The position numbers and the translations under genes are program-made. 64,000 nucleotides of DNA from Methylophaga sp. (GTDB lineage: Bacteria; Pseudomonadota; Gammaproteobacteria; Nitrosococcales; Methylophagaceae), in the NCBI GenBank assembly GCA_002696735.1, contig NZSL01000008.1, forward strand, positions 62,001 through 126,000, written 5' to 3'. Positions 33,864-43,168 of this stretch are shown piece after piece. Below the pieces are notes generated by a model. It was not told the origin of the DNA. It made no database searches and saw only the letters and a program-made list of their open reading frames with translations. The first letter of the stretch is position 1, and every line of letters starts with the position of its first letter.

Positions 33864-35220
33864 TGCTTTCCTCTGTCTTTGTTAACCGTACGGTAAATGT
33901 CGTCAGCCCATCACAGTTCACTGTGACCTCACCTTCATGCATTTCGGTAATTTTTTTGACAAAAAACAATCCTAACCCTGAGCCCCCTGTCGAGTGACCA
34001 TTGTCAGCACGGTAGTATTTATCAAAAATATAATGGCGCTGTTGTTCATCAATACCTTCACCATCATCCATTACCTGAACCAGATAATCATTGCCCTGCT
34101 CCAGTAAACTCACCTGCACAGATTCAATATTTCTCGCATGCCGCAAGGCATTGGCAATCAAATTGGCAAATAATACCGGCAGAAAAATGGATTCACCTTT
34201 GACCACAGCATCGGTAGAAACTGTGGAGTGAAATGTCACATTAAATTCGTCAGATAAACTCCTGAGAATTTGCGTCAGCGAAACAGGTTCTAAACTGACC
34301 TGGTTGTTTTCGATTGAGTGGGCCATCCATTCATCATCCAGGCATCGCTCCACCAGTGAATTGAGTCGTTCTGAAACATTTTTAATTCGTGACAAACTCT
34401 CTTCCACAAAGCCGGTCTGTGGCGTTGCTAACAATAAGGCAGCATCTGCATTGGCTTTGATTGCACCAATCGGTGCTTTGAACTCGTGCGACAACATCGC
34501 CATGAAGTGCTGCTGCTCCTGAAGCGAACGATGGGCAATGTCACGGGCATAACTGACCTGCTCGACCTTAGCTCTTAATTGCTGCTGCAACTTTTCCGAC
34601 GCCAATATGATAAGACCGATGGTCGTTACGATACTGTTGATGATCCCCCACAGAAAAATCATATAACCCGCATTGAAATCTAAAAATCTTACCTCCCCAA
34701 TTGGGGTAATCAACATATTCGGAATACGCCACAAACTTATCGCGCTGAATAAAAAAAACATCAATGCCAGGCCTTTTCTGCCTGGCAAGTCAATGGCATT
34801 TTTCCCCAACACCCAACCACACATCATGCCTAATATGCCGAGACCCAGCGACGAGATAATGATACGTTCACCAAGATTTTCATTGCCAGGGAACAACATA
34901 AACAGCGGGGACAAAACAACGATTAGCGTTGATGGAATCACCCAACTCGTTTTTAAATCGGTCAGTAATCTGACAGCCTGATAATAAAAAAGAAATGACA
35001 GAAAAAAACAGCTATTGCTCACCATGATCGATACCATCGGCTCGATGCTATCCCTGAGCAATAAGAACACGGAACCTAATGCCTGACAACCACCTCCAAT
35101 GGCGGCATATTGCATTCCATTTATCTCTTTTATCAGTCGATAAAACAGAAATAAGGCGATTGCCGCGATACAGGTGGTGATAACTAAAACAAGGACAATT
35201 GTTCGAAGATCAGGAAACAC
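33856..35220 (-). CDS. Sensor histidine kinase with multi-TM N-terminus
   Basis: 454 residues. About six or seven membrane helices fill residues 5-215, with little periplasmic sequence, like 7TM-type sensors that detect a signal within the membrane. A coiled coil (about 215-240) leads to the HisKA dimerisation domain with phospho-His in the H-box MLSHEFKAPIGAIKANA, then a HATPase_c domain with N-box LIANALRHARN, G1 VMDDGEGID and G2 GGSGLGLFFVK. It should autophosphorylate and pass phosphate to the overlapping response regulator. The signal is unknown; genomic position suggests control of the autotransporter. Confidence 0.9.
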   Translation of the reverse strand: MFPDLRTIVLVLVITTCIAAIALFLFYRLIKEINGMQYAAIGGGCQALGSVFLLLRDSIEPMVSIMVSNSCFFLSFLFYYQAVRLLTDLKTSWVIPSTLIVVLSPLFMLFPGNENLGERIIISSLGLGILGMMCGWVLGKNAIDLPGRKGLALMFFLFSAISLWRIPNMLITPIGEVRFLDFNAGYMIFLWGIINSIVTTIGLIILASEKLQQQLRAKVEQVSYARDIAHRSLQEQQHFMAMLSHEFKAPIGAIKANADAALLLATPQTGFVEESLSRIKNVSERLNSLVERCLDDEWMAHSIENNQVSLEPVSLTQILRSLSDEFNVTFHSTVSTDAVVKGESIFLPVLFANLIANALRHARNIESVQVSLLEQGNDYLVQVMDDGEGIDEQQRHYIFDKYYRADNGHSTGGSGLGLFFVKKITEMHEGEVTVNCDGLTTFTVRLTKTEESNG

Positions 35221-35706
35221 TATTTTCTCGCAGAGACAGGTTTGAGATAGAGCGAAAGAGTCCGGCTAAATCACTTTAGTGAGGAATTTAAGACTTAAGA
35301 CTTTTAATAAACAACATGAACCAGCGGGAAATGAGCAATCTACGAACCCGTCCTGATTTCTGTTGCTGCTGATGGCACACGAAGTCCACCAATCAGTCTT
35401 TCGCCCAATGATAAAGTGGTTAAATGCCACCTTCAAGTTTCTGGCAAAGATCGTTCATTTCTTTGCGGCTTCCAGCATGACTGGCTATATAAACGATTAT
35501 GGAAGATAAATAAAACTGCTTTTTTTCAACCCTCCTCATATTACAAAAATCTTGGAATTTCATCCCCTATTCTCGCTTTTAAAGTTACAGATAAGTTTGC
35601 CATTCATTAAGGCATACAACTTTTACGCAGCCCCGTTCAAACGGATGATTTAGGTGAAGTAAAAGCTATATAGAGGGTCCATCATGGAAAACATCAAATT
35701 GCAGGC
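35221..35706. other. Intergenic region between the kinase gene and tRNA-Cys
   Basis: Nearly 490 bases with no supportable gene on either strand. An eight-codon frame (ATG at 35684) behind GAGGG ends just before the tRNA terminator but is too short to support. The kinase promoter should lie near 35221-35300 but no consensus is convincing. Confidence 0.35.
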
Positions 35707-35707
35707 A

Positions 35708-35731
35708 TAAAAAAAGCGCCGAAAGCGCCTT
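35708..35731 (-). terminator. Terminator after tRNA-Cys
   Basis: On the minus strand a GC-rich hairpin (AAGGCGC/GCGCTT with one bulged G) is followed by seven T. It lies about 30 bases past the tRNA-Cys 3' end. Confidence 0.75.
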
Positions 35732-35759
35732 AACTATTTGATTGTATTGAACTTTAAAA

Positions 35760-35833
35760 TGGAGGCTGGGGTCGGAATCGAACCGGCGTTAACGGAGTTG
35801 CAGTCCGCTGCATGACCACTCTGCCACCCAGCC
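35760..35833 (-). tRNA. tRNA-Cys (GCA)
   Basis: Cloverleaf read on the minus strand: acceptor stem GGCTGGG/CCCAGCC, D arm with TGGCAGAGTGGTCATGCA, anticodon loop ACTGCAA giving anticodon GCA, T arm GCCGGTTCGATTCCGGC-like, discriminator T and encoded CCA. It follows tRNA-Gly on the same strand after about 80 bases, as in the enterobacterial pgsA-glyW-cysT order. Confidence 0.95.
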
Positions 35834-35865
35834 ATGGTATGTCTTTTTTCTTACGTTTCAAGACT

Positions 35866-35907
35866 AAAAAGCCGCAGTAGTAACTTGGACTGACCGCGGC
35901 TTTTTTT
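35866..35907. terminator. Hairpin with T tracts between the two tRNA genes
   Basis: AAAAAGCCGC and GCGGCTTTTT form a 10-bp stem with a 20-base loop. T tracts follow on both strands, so it looks like an intrinsic terminator for tRNA-Gly placed in front of tRNA-Cys. Confidence 0.6.
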
Positions 35908-35912
35908 ATTCT

Positions 35913-35987
35913 TGGAGCGGGAAACGAGATTCGAACTCGCGACCCCAACCTTGGCAAGGTTGTGCTCTACCACTGAGCTATTCCCGC
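35913..35987 (-). tRNA. tRNA-Gly (GCC)
   Basis: Minus-strand cloverleaf with acceptor GCGGGAA/TTCCCGC, D arm TAGCTCAGTGGTAGAGCA, anticodon loop CTTGCCAAG giving anticodon GCC, T-loop GTTCGAATC, and encoded CCA. It lies 38 bases downstream of the pgsA stop. Confidence 0.96.
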
Positions 35988-36025
35988 TTAGGAAGACGTG
36001 CATTATAGGCACTTAATATTTTCTG

Positions 36026-36583
36026 TCAACCCTTATCTACCAACACTGGCAAGGCTGCTTTCAAGTAGCTGATCATTGAGGTCAAAGTGAGTAATGCGGC
36101 TATGTATAACAAGCCTACACCGATTTCAAAAACAGGTAATCCAAACAGCGGTTTATAGAATATCAGGCAACCGATAGCGACCATTTGAAATGTGGTTTTC
36201 CATTTGCCGATAGAAGAAACCTGAACTACATGGCGGGCACCAATTTCAGCCATCCATTCGCGTAATGCGGAAATTGTGATTTCACGAAATACGATGACAA
36301 TCACCGGAAGCAGAATAAACCATACTGGTGATTTGAAAAGAATCAGCAATAACGCCACCACCACAATTAATTTATCTGCGACAGGATCAATAAACGCTCC
36401 AAAGGGCGAGGTGAGGTTCATCCTTCGAGCCAAATAGCCATCCAGCCAATCCGTGATACCTGCCAGCACAAAGACAATGGTGGCCCACAAAGGAGCATAG
36501 GTACTGGGAAGAAAATACAGTACCACCAGAACAGGTATTAAAAGCACCCTGAGCAGACTGAGTAAGTTAGGTATATTCAGCAT
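36026..36583 (-). CDS. pgsA: CDP-diacylglycerol-glycerol-3-phosphate 3-phosphatidyltransferase
   Basis: Makes phosphatidylglycerol phosphate, the committed step to phosphatidylglycerol, in the inner membrane. 185 residues with about five or six membrane helices. The CDP-alcohol phosphotransferase motif DG-x2-AR-x8-G-x3-D-x3-D is visible as DGYLARRMNLTSPFGAFIDP followed by VADK (about residues 48-71). It lies 53 bases downstream of uvrC and just upstream of tRNA-Gly, a conserved gammaproteobacterial order, so it is probably co-transcribed with uvrC and perhaps the tRNAs. Confidence 0.95.
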   Translation of the reverse strand: MLNIPNLLSLLRVLLIPVLVVLYFLPSTYAPLWATIVFVLAGITDWLDGYLARRMNLTSPFGAFIDPVADKLIVVVALLLILFKSPVWFILLPVIVIVFREITISALREWMAEIGARHVVQVSSIGKWKTTFQMVAIGCLIFYKPLFGLPVFEIGVGLLYIAALLTLTSMISYLKAALPVLVDKG

Positions 36584-36636
36584 AAATCGTTTCGTTATAA
36601 GCTATAGATAACGCTTATGTTAGCACTATGACGTGT

Positions 36637-38478
36637 TTAATTGTCCGGATGGAACATATCGTAAATTTTTTGTGCCAAAGCAGCACTGATTCCATCCACC
36701 CTCTGCAGATCTTCAACCCCTGCCCGTTTTACTTCCTGAAGGCCGCCAAATTGCTGCAATAATTTTTGTCTACGCTTGGGGCCTAATCCGGCAATATCTT
36801 CCAAGGTTGAGCTTTTACGGGCTTTGGCACGGCGTTGACGATGACCGGTAATGGCAAAACGGTGCGCTTCATCCCGAACTTGCTGAAGTAAATGTAATGC
36901 GGGTGAATCTGCAGATAAGATCACTTCGCCAGCCCGACCGACCAGAAATAACGTTTCTTCACCAGGTTTACGTGCAGGACCTTTAGCGATACCTAAGATA
37001 GGAAGATCACTTAAATTCAGCTCAGCCAGCACTTCCTGCGCTTCTTTAATCTGTCCCTTACCACCATCAATCAACAGTAAATCCGGTCGTTTTCCTTCAC
37101 CGTTATTCAATCGGGTAAATCGACGACTCAATGCCTGATGCATGGCGGCATAATCATCGCCACCGGTAATGCCTTCGATATTGAATTTACGGTAATCGCT
37201 TTTAATTGCGCCTTCCAGACCAAATACCACGCAGGAAGCTACCGTGCGCTCGCCACTGGTGTGACTGATATCGAAACACTCAATACGTTTGGGCATTTCA
37301 TCCAGCTCTAATACATCCTGCAGAATTTCAAAACGCTGCAATAAATTGGAGCGACTGCTGATACGCTGGGTAAGACTGATATCGGCATTGGTCATCGCCA
37401 TCTGCAACCAACGTGTCGCATGGCCACGTTGCGGCTTACGCAGGCTGACTTTATGTCCCGATTCGGTTTGCAATACTTCCTGCAACAGCTGTGATTCTTC
37501 AACTTCATGACTCAGCAGGATTTCCGCCGGCACGTCTTTACCAAGATAATACTGCGGTATAAAGGCCGCCAGTAATTCTGACTCGGTCAAATCCGACGAC
37601 CCTTTAGGGAAATAGGATTTGCTACCTAAATTACGTCCACCTCGTACAAAACTGACTTCAACTACTGCTATACCATCTCTGACTATCGCCGCCAGCACAT
37701 CGGAATCACCTTGCATTGAGCTGACATACTGGCGTTCCTGCACCCGGCGTAAACTGATGATTTTGTCACGGATAAAAGCCGCCTGTTCGAACTGCAGATT
37801 CTGTGACGCCGTGTCCATCTGCTGGCTCAACTCATCCATTACCTGCTGGTTTTTACCTTCCAGAAACATAATGGTGTGCTGCACATCTTTTTGATAATCG
37901 CTTTCAGAGACTAAATCAACGCAGGGCGCAGTACAGCGTTTAATTTGATATTGCAGACAGGGCCGGCTGCGATTTTGATAATAACTGTCTTCGCACTGAC
38001 GCACCGGAAACAGTTTTTGTAATAGATTCAGACTTTCCCGAACCGCCCCGGCACTGGGATAAGGACCAAAGTATTTGCCTTTTTTACGCTTGGCACCGCG
38101 ATGAACGCTTAAGCGAGGAAATTTATCACCGGATATCAATAAGTATGGGTAGCTTTTATCATCCCGCAATAACACGTTATAGCGAGGCATCAACTCCTTG
38201 ATCAGATTATTTTCCAGGATCAAGGCTTCGTTTTCAGTATGCGTGACAGTGGTTTCAATCGCCGCGATCTGCGCCACCATCACCTGGGTTTTACTGGTTA
38301 AACCGCTGCTGCGAAAGTAACTGCCAACACGTTTTTTGAGATTTTTTGCCTTGCCGACATAAATGACCGTGCCTTCAGCATCGAGCATACGGTAGACACC
38401 AGGACGACTGGTTAGTGATTTTACAAAACTGACCGGATCGAAATGGGATTCTATAGTGGGGTTTTCAGCCTGACTCAT
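36637..38478 (-). CDS. uvrC: Excinuclease ABC subunit C
   Basis: Makes both incisions in nucleotide-excision repair within the UvrB-DNA complex. 613 residues, normal for the family. An N-terminal GIY-YIG nuclease (SRPGVYRMLDAEGTVIYVGK, about 25-44), the UVR UvrB-binding helix pair (about 205-240), the UvrC-specific RNase H-like domain (IECFDISHTSGERTVAS, LLLIDGGKGQ) and a C-terminal helix-hairpin-helix pair (IAGLGPKRRQKLLQQFGG, RVDGISAALAQKIY) are all seen. It is followed by pgsA. The mfd gene on the opposite strand also acts in transcription-coupled excision repair. Confidence 0.97.
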   Translation of the reverse strand: MSQAENPTIESHFDPVSFVKSLTSRPGVYRMLDAEGTVIYVGKAKNLKKRVGSYFRSSGLTSKTQVMVAQIAAIETTVTHTENEALILENNLIKELMPRYNVLLRDDKSYPYLLISGDKFPRLSVHRGAKRKKGKYFGPYPSAGAVRESLNLLQKLFPVRQCEDSYYQNRSRPCLQYQIKRCTAPCVDLVSESDYQKDVQHTIMFLEGKNQQVMDELSQQMDTASQNLQFEQAAFIRDKIISLRRVQERQYVSSMQGDSDVLAAIVRDGIAVVEVSFVRGGRNLGSKSYFPKGSSDLTESELLAAFIPQYYLGKDVPAEILLSHEVEESQLLQEVLQTESGHKVSLRKPQRGHATRWLQMAMTNADISLTQRISSRSNLLQRFEILQDVLELDEMPKRIECFDISHTSGERTVASCVVFGLEGAIKSDYRKFNIEGITGGDDYAAMHQALSRRFTRLNNGEGKRPDLLLIDGGKGQIKEAQEVLAELNLSDLPILGIAKGPARKPGEETLFLVGRAGEVILSADSPALHLLQQVRDEAHRFAITGHRQRRAKARKSSTLEDIAGLGPKRRQKLLQQFGGLQEVKRAGVEDLQRVDGISAALAQKIYDMFHPDN

Positions 38479-38490
38479 TAAATTTCGTAA

Positions 38491-38700
38491 TTAAGAATTA
38501 TCGTCTTTTCGTGGAGAATATTGGCGCTGATAACATTTATGGGCCTGATAAAAACTGTTAGCAGACAAGCCTAGTAAAATTAATCCACCGATTACTGCAG
38601 GTACATTTTCGTGATAAAAATAAAACATGGCCAAGGCAGCTAATAACTCAGCAGTGCCAATAACTTTTAATAACACAACATTTTCCGTACGTTTCCCCAT
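38491..38700 (-). CDS. Small two-helix membrane protein
   Basis: 69 residues with two hydrophobic helices (about 9-29, KVIGTAELLAALAMFYFY, and 34-50, AVIGGLILLGLSANSFY) and a basic, charged C-terminal tail. No family recognised. The ATG at 38700 follows GGAG at seven bases; the longer frame to 38766 opens without one. It ends 12 bases before the uvrC start, so it is likely co-transcribed with uvrC and pgsA. Divergent from mfd, with about 150 bases between the two starts. Confidence 0.65.
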   Translation of the reverse strand: MGKRTENVVLLKVIGTAELLAALAMFYFYHENVPAVIGGLILLGLSANSFYQAHKCYQRQYSPRKDDNS

Positions 38701-38852
38701 GTTCCATCTCCGCTTCGTTGCAAAAATTTTGACTATAGCATTAACACTTATTGTTTGTAAGGACATTATCTTCCTCCGAAATCACGAGTGCTGTGATCGG
38801 GCAATTGTGGGAAAATAACGCGCTTTATCATTTCACTATCAGGGTATCACTC

Positions 38853-41800
38853 TTGCCAGCTAATTTGCTTCAGCCTGTCTTACCAGCATCAGCCAAAGAT
38901 CAACTTCGTGCCGGACAATTATACGGTAGTGCACAGGGTTTGCTGTTAGCTAAAGCGGCTCAGCAACATAATGGTCCATTATTAGTGGTCACTGATGATG
39001 TTGCCAGCGCCCATCGGCTTGAACTGGAAATTCGTTTTTATCTGGGCGATACCGAGCTGCCAATATTGCATTTCCCGGATTGGGAAACCTTGCCTTACGA
39101 CAGCTTTTCGCCGCATCAGGATATTGTTTCAGAACGACTGCAGACATTACATCAACTACCCGACTTTAAACGCGGCATTTTACTGGTGCCGATTGCCACC
39201 CTGATGCAGCGCATTGCACCGCGAGCATTTCTCGATGGCAACCACCTGGAACTGAAGATTGGCGATCAGTTTGATATTGAACAATGGCGATTGAAACTGG
39301 AAAAATCCGGTTACCGGAATGTTGCCCAGGTGATTGAGCACGGTGAGTTTGCGGTTCGCGGTGCGATTATCGATTTGTTTCCAATGGGCAGTCGGCATCC
39401 TTACCGTATTGATTTATTTGATGATGAAATTGATACGCTTCGAACCTTTGATCCGGAAACCCAGCGATCCATCGACTCCATTGATCAGATTCAGTTGTTA
39501 CCGGCGCGAGAGTTTCCAGTTAATGACGACAGTATTGCGTTATTCCGTAAACAATTCCGTCAGTATTTCGATGGGGATCCGCAACGCAGTTTGATTTACC
39601 GGGAAGTCAGTGCCGGCAATATGCCGGGCGGTATAGAGTTTTATCTGCCGCTATTTTTTGAGCAAACTGCCCGACTCACCGATTATCTGCCGGATAACAC
39701 GCTGTTAGTACAGCTCAATGACACCTTTAATGCTGCTGAACTGTTCTGGCAGGAAATCCAGATCCGTTACCGTCAGCATAGTGTTGATCCAGAAAGACCA
39801 TTGTTACCCCCGATCAATGTGTTTGTGCCGGTAGAAGAATTATTCAGTCAGTTCAAACAATGGCAAAGACTGCAATGCCAGAACTTTGAATTGGATGGCT
39901 CGGCAGGTAACAGCAACTATGCCACGGTAATGCCACCATCTTTACCGCTGAACTCAAAGCAGGATCGTCCCTGCGAAGCGTTACATCAGTTTATCGATAA
40001 ATTTTCCGGCCGAATCTTAATCGCTGCCGAATCGGCAGGACGTCGTGAAACCCTGCTGGACCTATTGCGTAAAAACCAGCTGCAACCCAAAGTTGTCGAC
40101 AACTGGGATGCGTTTATTAACGAAAATGCTCCGCTATGCATTACCGTGGCTCCACTCGAACAGGGTTTGCTACTGCAAGTTGAAAACATTGCGGTGGTGG
40201 CTGAAACCCAGCTGTTCGGCCAGCAGGTTATGCAACGCCGTCGTCGTAGCCGTAAAAAACGTGACTCCGATGCCATCATCCGAAACCTTGCTGAACTGAC
40301 CATTGGTGATGCCGTGGTGCATGAAGATCATGGTGTTGGCCGCTATCTGGGTCTGCAAACACTGGATGTTGGTGATGTGGCCACTGAATATGTCACATTG
40401 GAATATGCCAAGGGCGACAAGCTCTATGTGCCCGTGGCCTCATTGGATTTAATCAGCCGCTATTCCGGCTCTGCACCTGAACTTGCTCCGTTACATCAAC
40501 TTGGTACTACGCAATGGGAAAAAGCGCGCCGCCGTGCAGCTGAAAAAGTACGTGATGTGGCAGCAGAATTACTCGATATTTATGCCAAACGCGCTGCCAA
40601 CAAAAAACCGCCGATGCAATCACCCGATGAACAATATGAAGCCTTCTCCGCGGCATTCCCGTTTGAAACTACGCCCGATCAACAGGATGCGATTGATGCT
40701 GTGATTGCTGATATGCAATCAGAAACACCGATGGACAGGCTGGTATGTGGTGATGTGGGCTTTGGTAAAACCGAAGTCGCTATGCGCGCCGCTTTTTTAG
40801 CAGTTCAATCAGGCAAACAGGTCTTGGTCCTGGTGCCCACCACCCTGCTCGCTCAGCAGCATTATGAAAACTTCAAAGATCGTTTTGCTGATTGGCCCAT
40901 GCGCGTTGAAGTTTTGTCCCGTTTCCGCAGTAAAAAACAGCTTGATGATGTTAAAGCAGCGATCAGCGAAGGGACTGCCGATATTGTCATTGGTACCCAT
41001 AAATTATTACAGCAGGATATTGATCCCAAACGACTGGGCTTGTTTATTCTTGATGAAGAACATCGTTTCGGTGTCACACAGAAAGAACAGCTGAAGAAAT
41101 ATCGTGCCCAGATCGATGTCCTCACTTTAACCGCGACACCGATTCCCCGTACCTTGAATATGTCTATCTCCGGCATTCGTGATTTATCGATTATTGCCAC
41201 AGCACCGGCACGCCGGTTAGCAATCAAAACCTTCGTATTGCAATGGAATGCCGACAAAATACGTGAAGGCATGCTGCGTGAAATCAAACGTGGCGGACAA
41301 GTGTACTTCTTGCATAACAAGGTCGAAGACATTGATCGGGTGGCACGCGAACTGGAAACCTTAATGCCTGAAGCGCGCATTGCCGTTGCCCATGGTCAGA
41401 TGCGTGAACGTGAGCTGGAACAGGTAATGCTCGACTTTTACCATCAGCGTTTTAATGTGCTGGTCTGCACCACCATTATTGAAACTGGTATCGACGTACC
41501 GACTGCCAATACTATCTTTATCGACAGAGCCGATAAATTAGGCTTGGCCCAGCTTTATCAAATCCGTGGTCGTGTCGGTCGTTCACATCACCGTGCTTAT
41601 GCTTATCTGATTACCCCACCGCAACAGGCCATGACAGCGGATGCAATTAAACGTCTTGAAGCGATTGAATCAATTGAAGATTTGGGGGCAGGCTTTACCC
41701 TCGCGACCCACGATATGGAAATTCGTGGTGCCGGTGAATTATTGGGCGATGAACAAAGCGGCCAGATGCAGGAAATTGGCTTTACCTTATATAACGAACT

Positions 41801-42311
41801 GCTGGAACGTGCAGTCAATGCATTGAAATCCGGTAAAACCCCGGATCTGGATAATATGGCGCGCCACACAGTTGAAATCGATCTGCATGTGCCCGCATTG
41901 ATTCCATCCGACTATCTGCCTGATGTGCATACCCGACTGGTGTTATATAAACGCATTGCAGCGGCGGCAGATAAAGAAGCTTTACGCGAACTGCAGGTGG
42001 AAATGATTGATCGGTTTGGTTTGTTACCGGAACCAGTACAAACCTTATTTGCTGTACATGAGTTGCGCCTTAAAGCCAAAACCATCGGTATTCGCAAGAT
42101 TGATGTTTATGATCAAGGGGGTCGTTTGCTGTTTGATAAAGAACCTCAGGTTGAACCGATGACCATCATCCAGTTGATTCAAAAACAACCCTCTCGCTTC
42201 AAACTGGATGGTCAGGATAAATTACGCTTTACCGATAACATGCCGGATGCGGAAAGTCGGATCATGGTTATAGATACACTGCTGGATAACCTGCTTAAAC
42301 CGGCCGCCTGA
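38853..42311 (+). CDS. mfd: Transcription-repair coupling factor
   Basis: Removes RNA polymerase stalled at DNA damage and recruits UvrA. About 1152 residues, close to E. coli Mfd (1148). Order seen: UvrB-like N-terminal region (about 15-330), RNA-polymerase-interacting CarD-like domain (GDAVVHEDHGVGRYLGL near 480), RecG-like translocase with Walker A GDVGFGKTEVA, DEEH box and the TRG segment (RGRVGRS), and a C-terminal TRCF domain. I chose TTG at 38853, eight bases after AGGG, because the longest frame (38751) would add 34 residues not seen in the family. The next gene overlaps the stop by one base. Confidence 0.96.
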   Translation: MPANLLQPVLPASAKDQLRAGQLYGSAQGLLLAKAAQQHNGPLLVVTDDVASAHRLELEIRFYLGDTELPILHFPDWETLPYDSFSPHQDIVSERLQTLHQLPDFKRGILLVPIATLMQRIAPRAFLDGNHLELKIGDQFDIEQWRLKLEKSGYRNVAQVIEHGEFAVRGAIIDLFPMGSRHPYRIDLFDDEIDTLRTFDPETQRSIDSIDQIQLLPAREFPVNDDSIALFRKQFRQYFDGDPQRSLIYREVSAGNMPGGIEFYLPLFFEQTARLTDYLPDNTLLVQLNDTFNAAELFWQEIQIRYRQHSVDPERPLLPPINVFVPVEELFSQFKQWQRLQCQNFELDGSAGNSNYATVMPPSLPLNSKQDRPCEALHQFIDKFSGRILIAAESAGRRETLLDLLRKNQLQPKVVDNWDAFINENAPLCITVAPLEQGLLLQVENIAVVAETQLFGQQVMQRRRRSRKKRDSDAIIRNLAELTIGDAVVHEDHGVGRYLGLQTLDVGDVATEYVTLEYAKGDKLYVPVASLDLISRYSGSAPELAPLHQLGTTQWEKARRRAAEKVRDVAAELLDIYAKRAANKKPPMQSPDEQYEAFSAAFPFETTPDQQDAIDAVIADMQSETPMDRLVCGDVGFGKTEVAMRAAFLAVQSGKQVLVLVPTTLLAQQHYENFKDRFADWPMRVEVLSRFRSKKQLDDVKAAISEGTADIVIGTHKLLQQDIDPKRLGLFILDEEHRFGVTQKEQLKKYRAQIDVLTLTATPIPRTLNMSISGIRDLSIIATAPARRLAIKTFVLQWNADKIREGMLREIKRGGQVYFLHNKVEDIDRVARELETLMPEARIAVAHGQMRERELEQVMLDFYHQRFNVLVCTTIIETGIDVPTANTIFIDRADKLGLAQLYQIRGRVGRSHHRAYAYLITPPQQAMTADAIKRLEAIESIEDLGAGFTLATHDMEIRGAGELLGDEQSGQMQEIGFTLYNELLERAVNALKSGKTPDLDNMARHTVEIDLHVPALIPSDYLPDVHTRLVLYKRIAAAADKEALRELQVEMIDRFGLLPEPVQTLFAVHELRLKAKTIGIRKIDVYDQGGRLLFDKEPQVEPMTIIQLIQKQPSRFKLDGQDKLRFTDNMPDAESRIMVIDTLLDNLLKPAA

Positions 42312-43078
42312 TGCAACAGGATCGAAATTTCGACGATTTGGCTGAGCGATTTAATGCGCGAATTTATGACACAGCTAAAGGCCAGTTACGATTAGAGATC
42401 CTTAAACAGGATCTACAGCAGTTTACCGAGGCTAAACCATTAAGCATCTGGGATGCTGGCTGTGGTGCCGGGCAGATGAGTTTATGGTTAGCCGGTTTTG
42501 GTCATCAGCTGACGTTGTGTGATATCTCTGAAAAACTGTTAAGTCAGGCGCGACAGGAATTTGCTCAGTCAAGACTGGAAGCCAGTTTTCACCATGCCTC
42601 TATTCAACAATTGGCGCCGCAACTGGCAGCGTTTGATTTGGTAATTTGTCACGCCGTTGTGGAATGGCTGGCAACTCCCCTGGAAACGCTGAAACAGGTC
42701 ATGGATCGCGTCAAACCCGGTGGTTATCTGTCCTTGATGTTCTATAATCGTAACGCTATGGTTTACAAAAATATCATTCGTGGTGGCTGGAGACTGGAAC
42801 CAATTCTTAATGATCGCTATATTGGTGTTGGTAACAAGCTCAGCCCACCCAATCCGCAATACCCATTTGAATTGATTCAGTTTTTACAAAATAAGGGTTT
42901 TGACATTAAACAACAAAGTGGAATCCGCGTGTTTAGTGATTATTTGAACTCTGAGACTCGTCGCCAGACAAATGAACAGGAATTGCTGGCTTTAGAGCAG
43001 CAATATTGCCGAATGCCAACCTATCGTGATATGGGACGTTACGTGCATTTACTGGCCGAGAAAAAGTCGCCGGGTTAA
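42311..43078 (+). CDS. cmoM: tRNA 5-carboxymethoxyuridine methyltransferase
   Basis: SAM-dependent methyltransferase that converts cmo5U34 to its methyl ester in certain tRNAs. 255 residues. The N-terminal DRNFDDLAERFNARIYDTAKG strongly matches CmoM (formerly SmtA/YecO); SAM motif I is IWDAGCGAGQMSLWLAG (about 50-66), and AVVEWLATPLETL is motif IV/post-IV. The ATG shares its A with the last base of the mfd stop (TGATG), so translation is coupled. Other cmo5U genes are not in the window. Confidence 0.9.
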   Translation: MQQDRNFDDLAERFNARIYDTAKGQLRLEILKQDLQQFTEAKPLSIWDAGCGAGQMSLWLAGFGHQLTLCDISEKLLSQARQEFAQSRLEASFHHASIQQLAPQLAAFDLVICHAVVEWLATPLETLKQVMDRVKPGGYLSLMFYNRNAMVYKNIIRGGWRLEPILNDRYIGVGNKLSPPNPQYPFELIQFLQNKGFDIKQQSGIRVFSDYLNSETRRQTNEQELLALEQQYCRMPTYRDMGRYVHLLAEKKSPG

Positions 43079-43168
43079 CCGGGAATACTTCATAATATGC
43101 AGCCCAATCAAGCCGAACTTGATAAACGCGTTTTGACTTTATAATCCGTTTTAAGATTTAGGAAAGAC

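Noticed and set aside
35416..35610. 64-residue plus-strand frame in the intergenic region
   Set aside because: No ribosome-binding site, no recognisable composition or motif; likely chance.
35684..35710. Eight-codon frame with GAGGG before the ATG, ending at the tRNA-Cys terminator
   Set aside because: Too short to support, no conservation evidence, and the hairpin after it has its T tract on the other strand.
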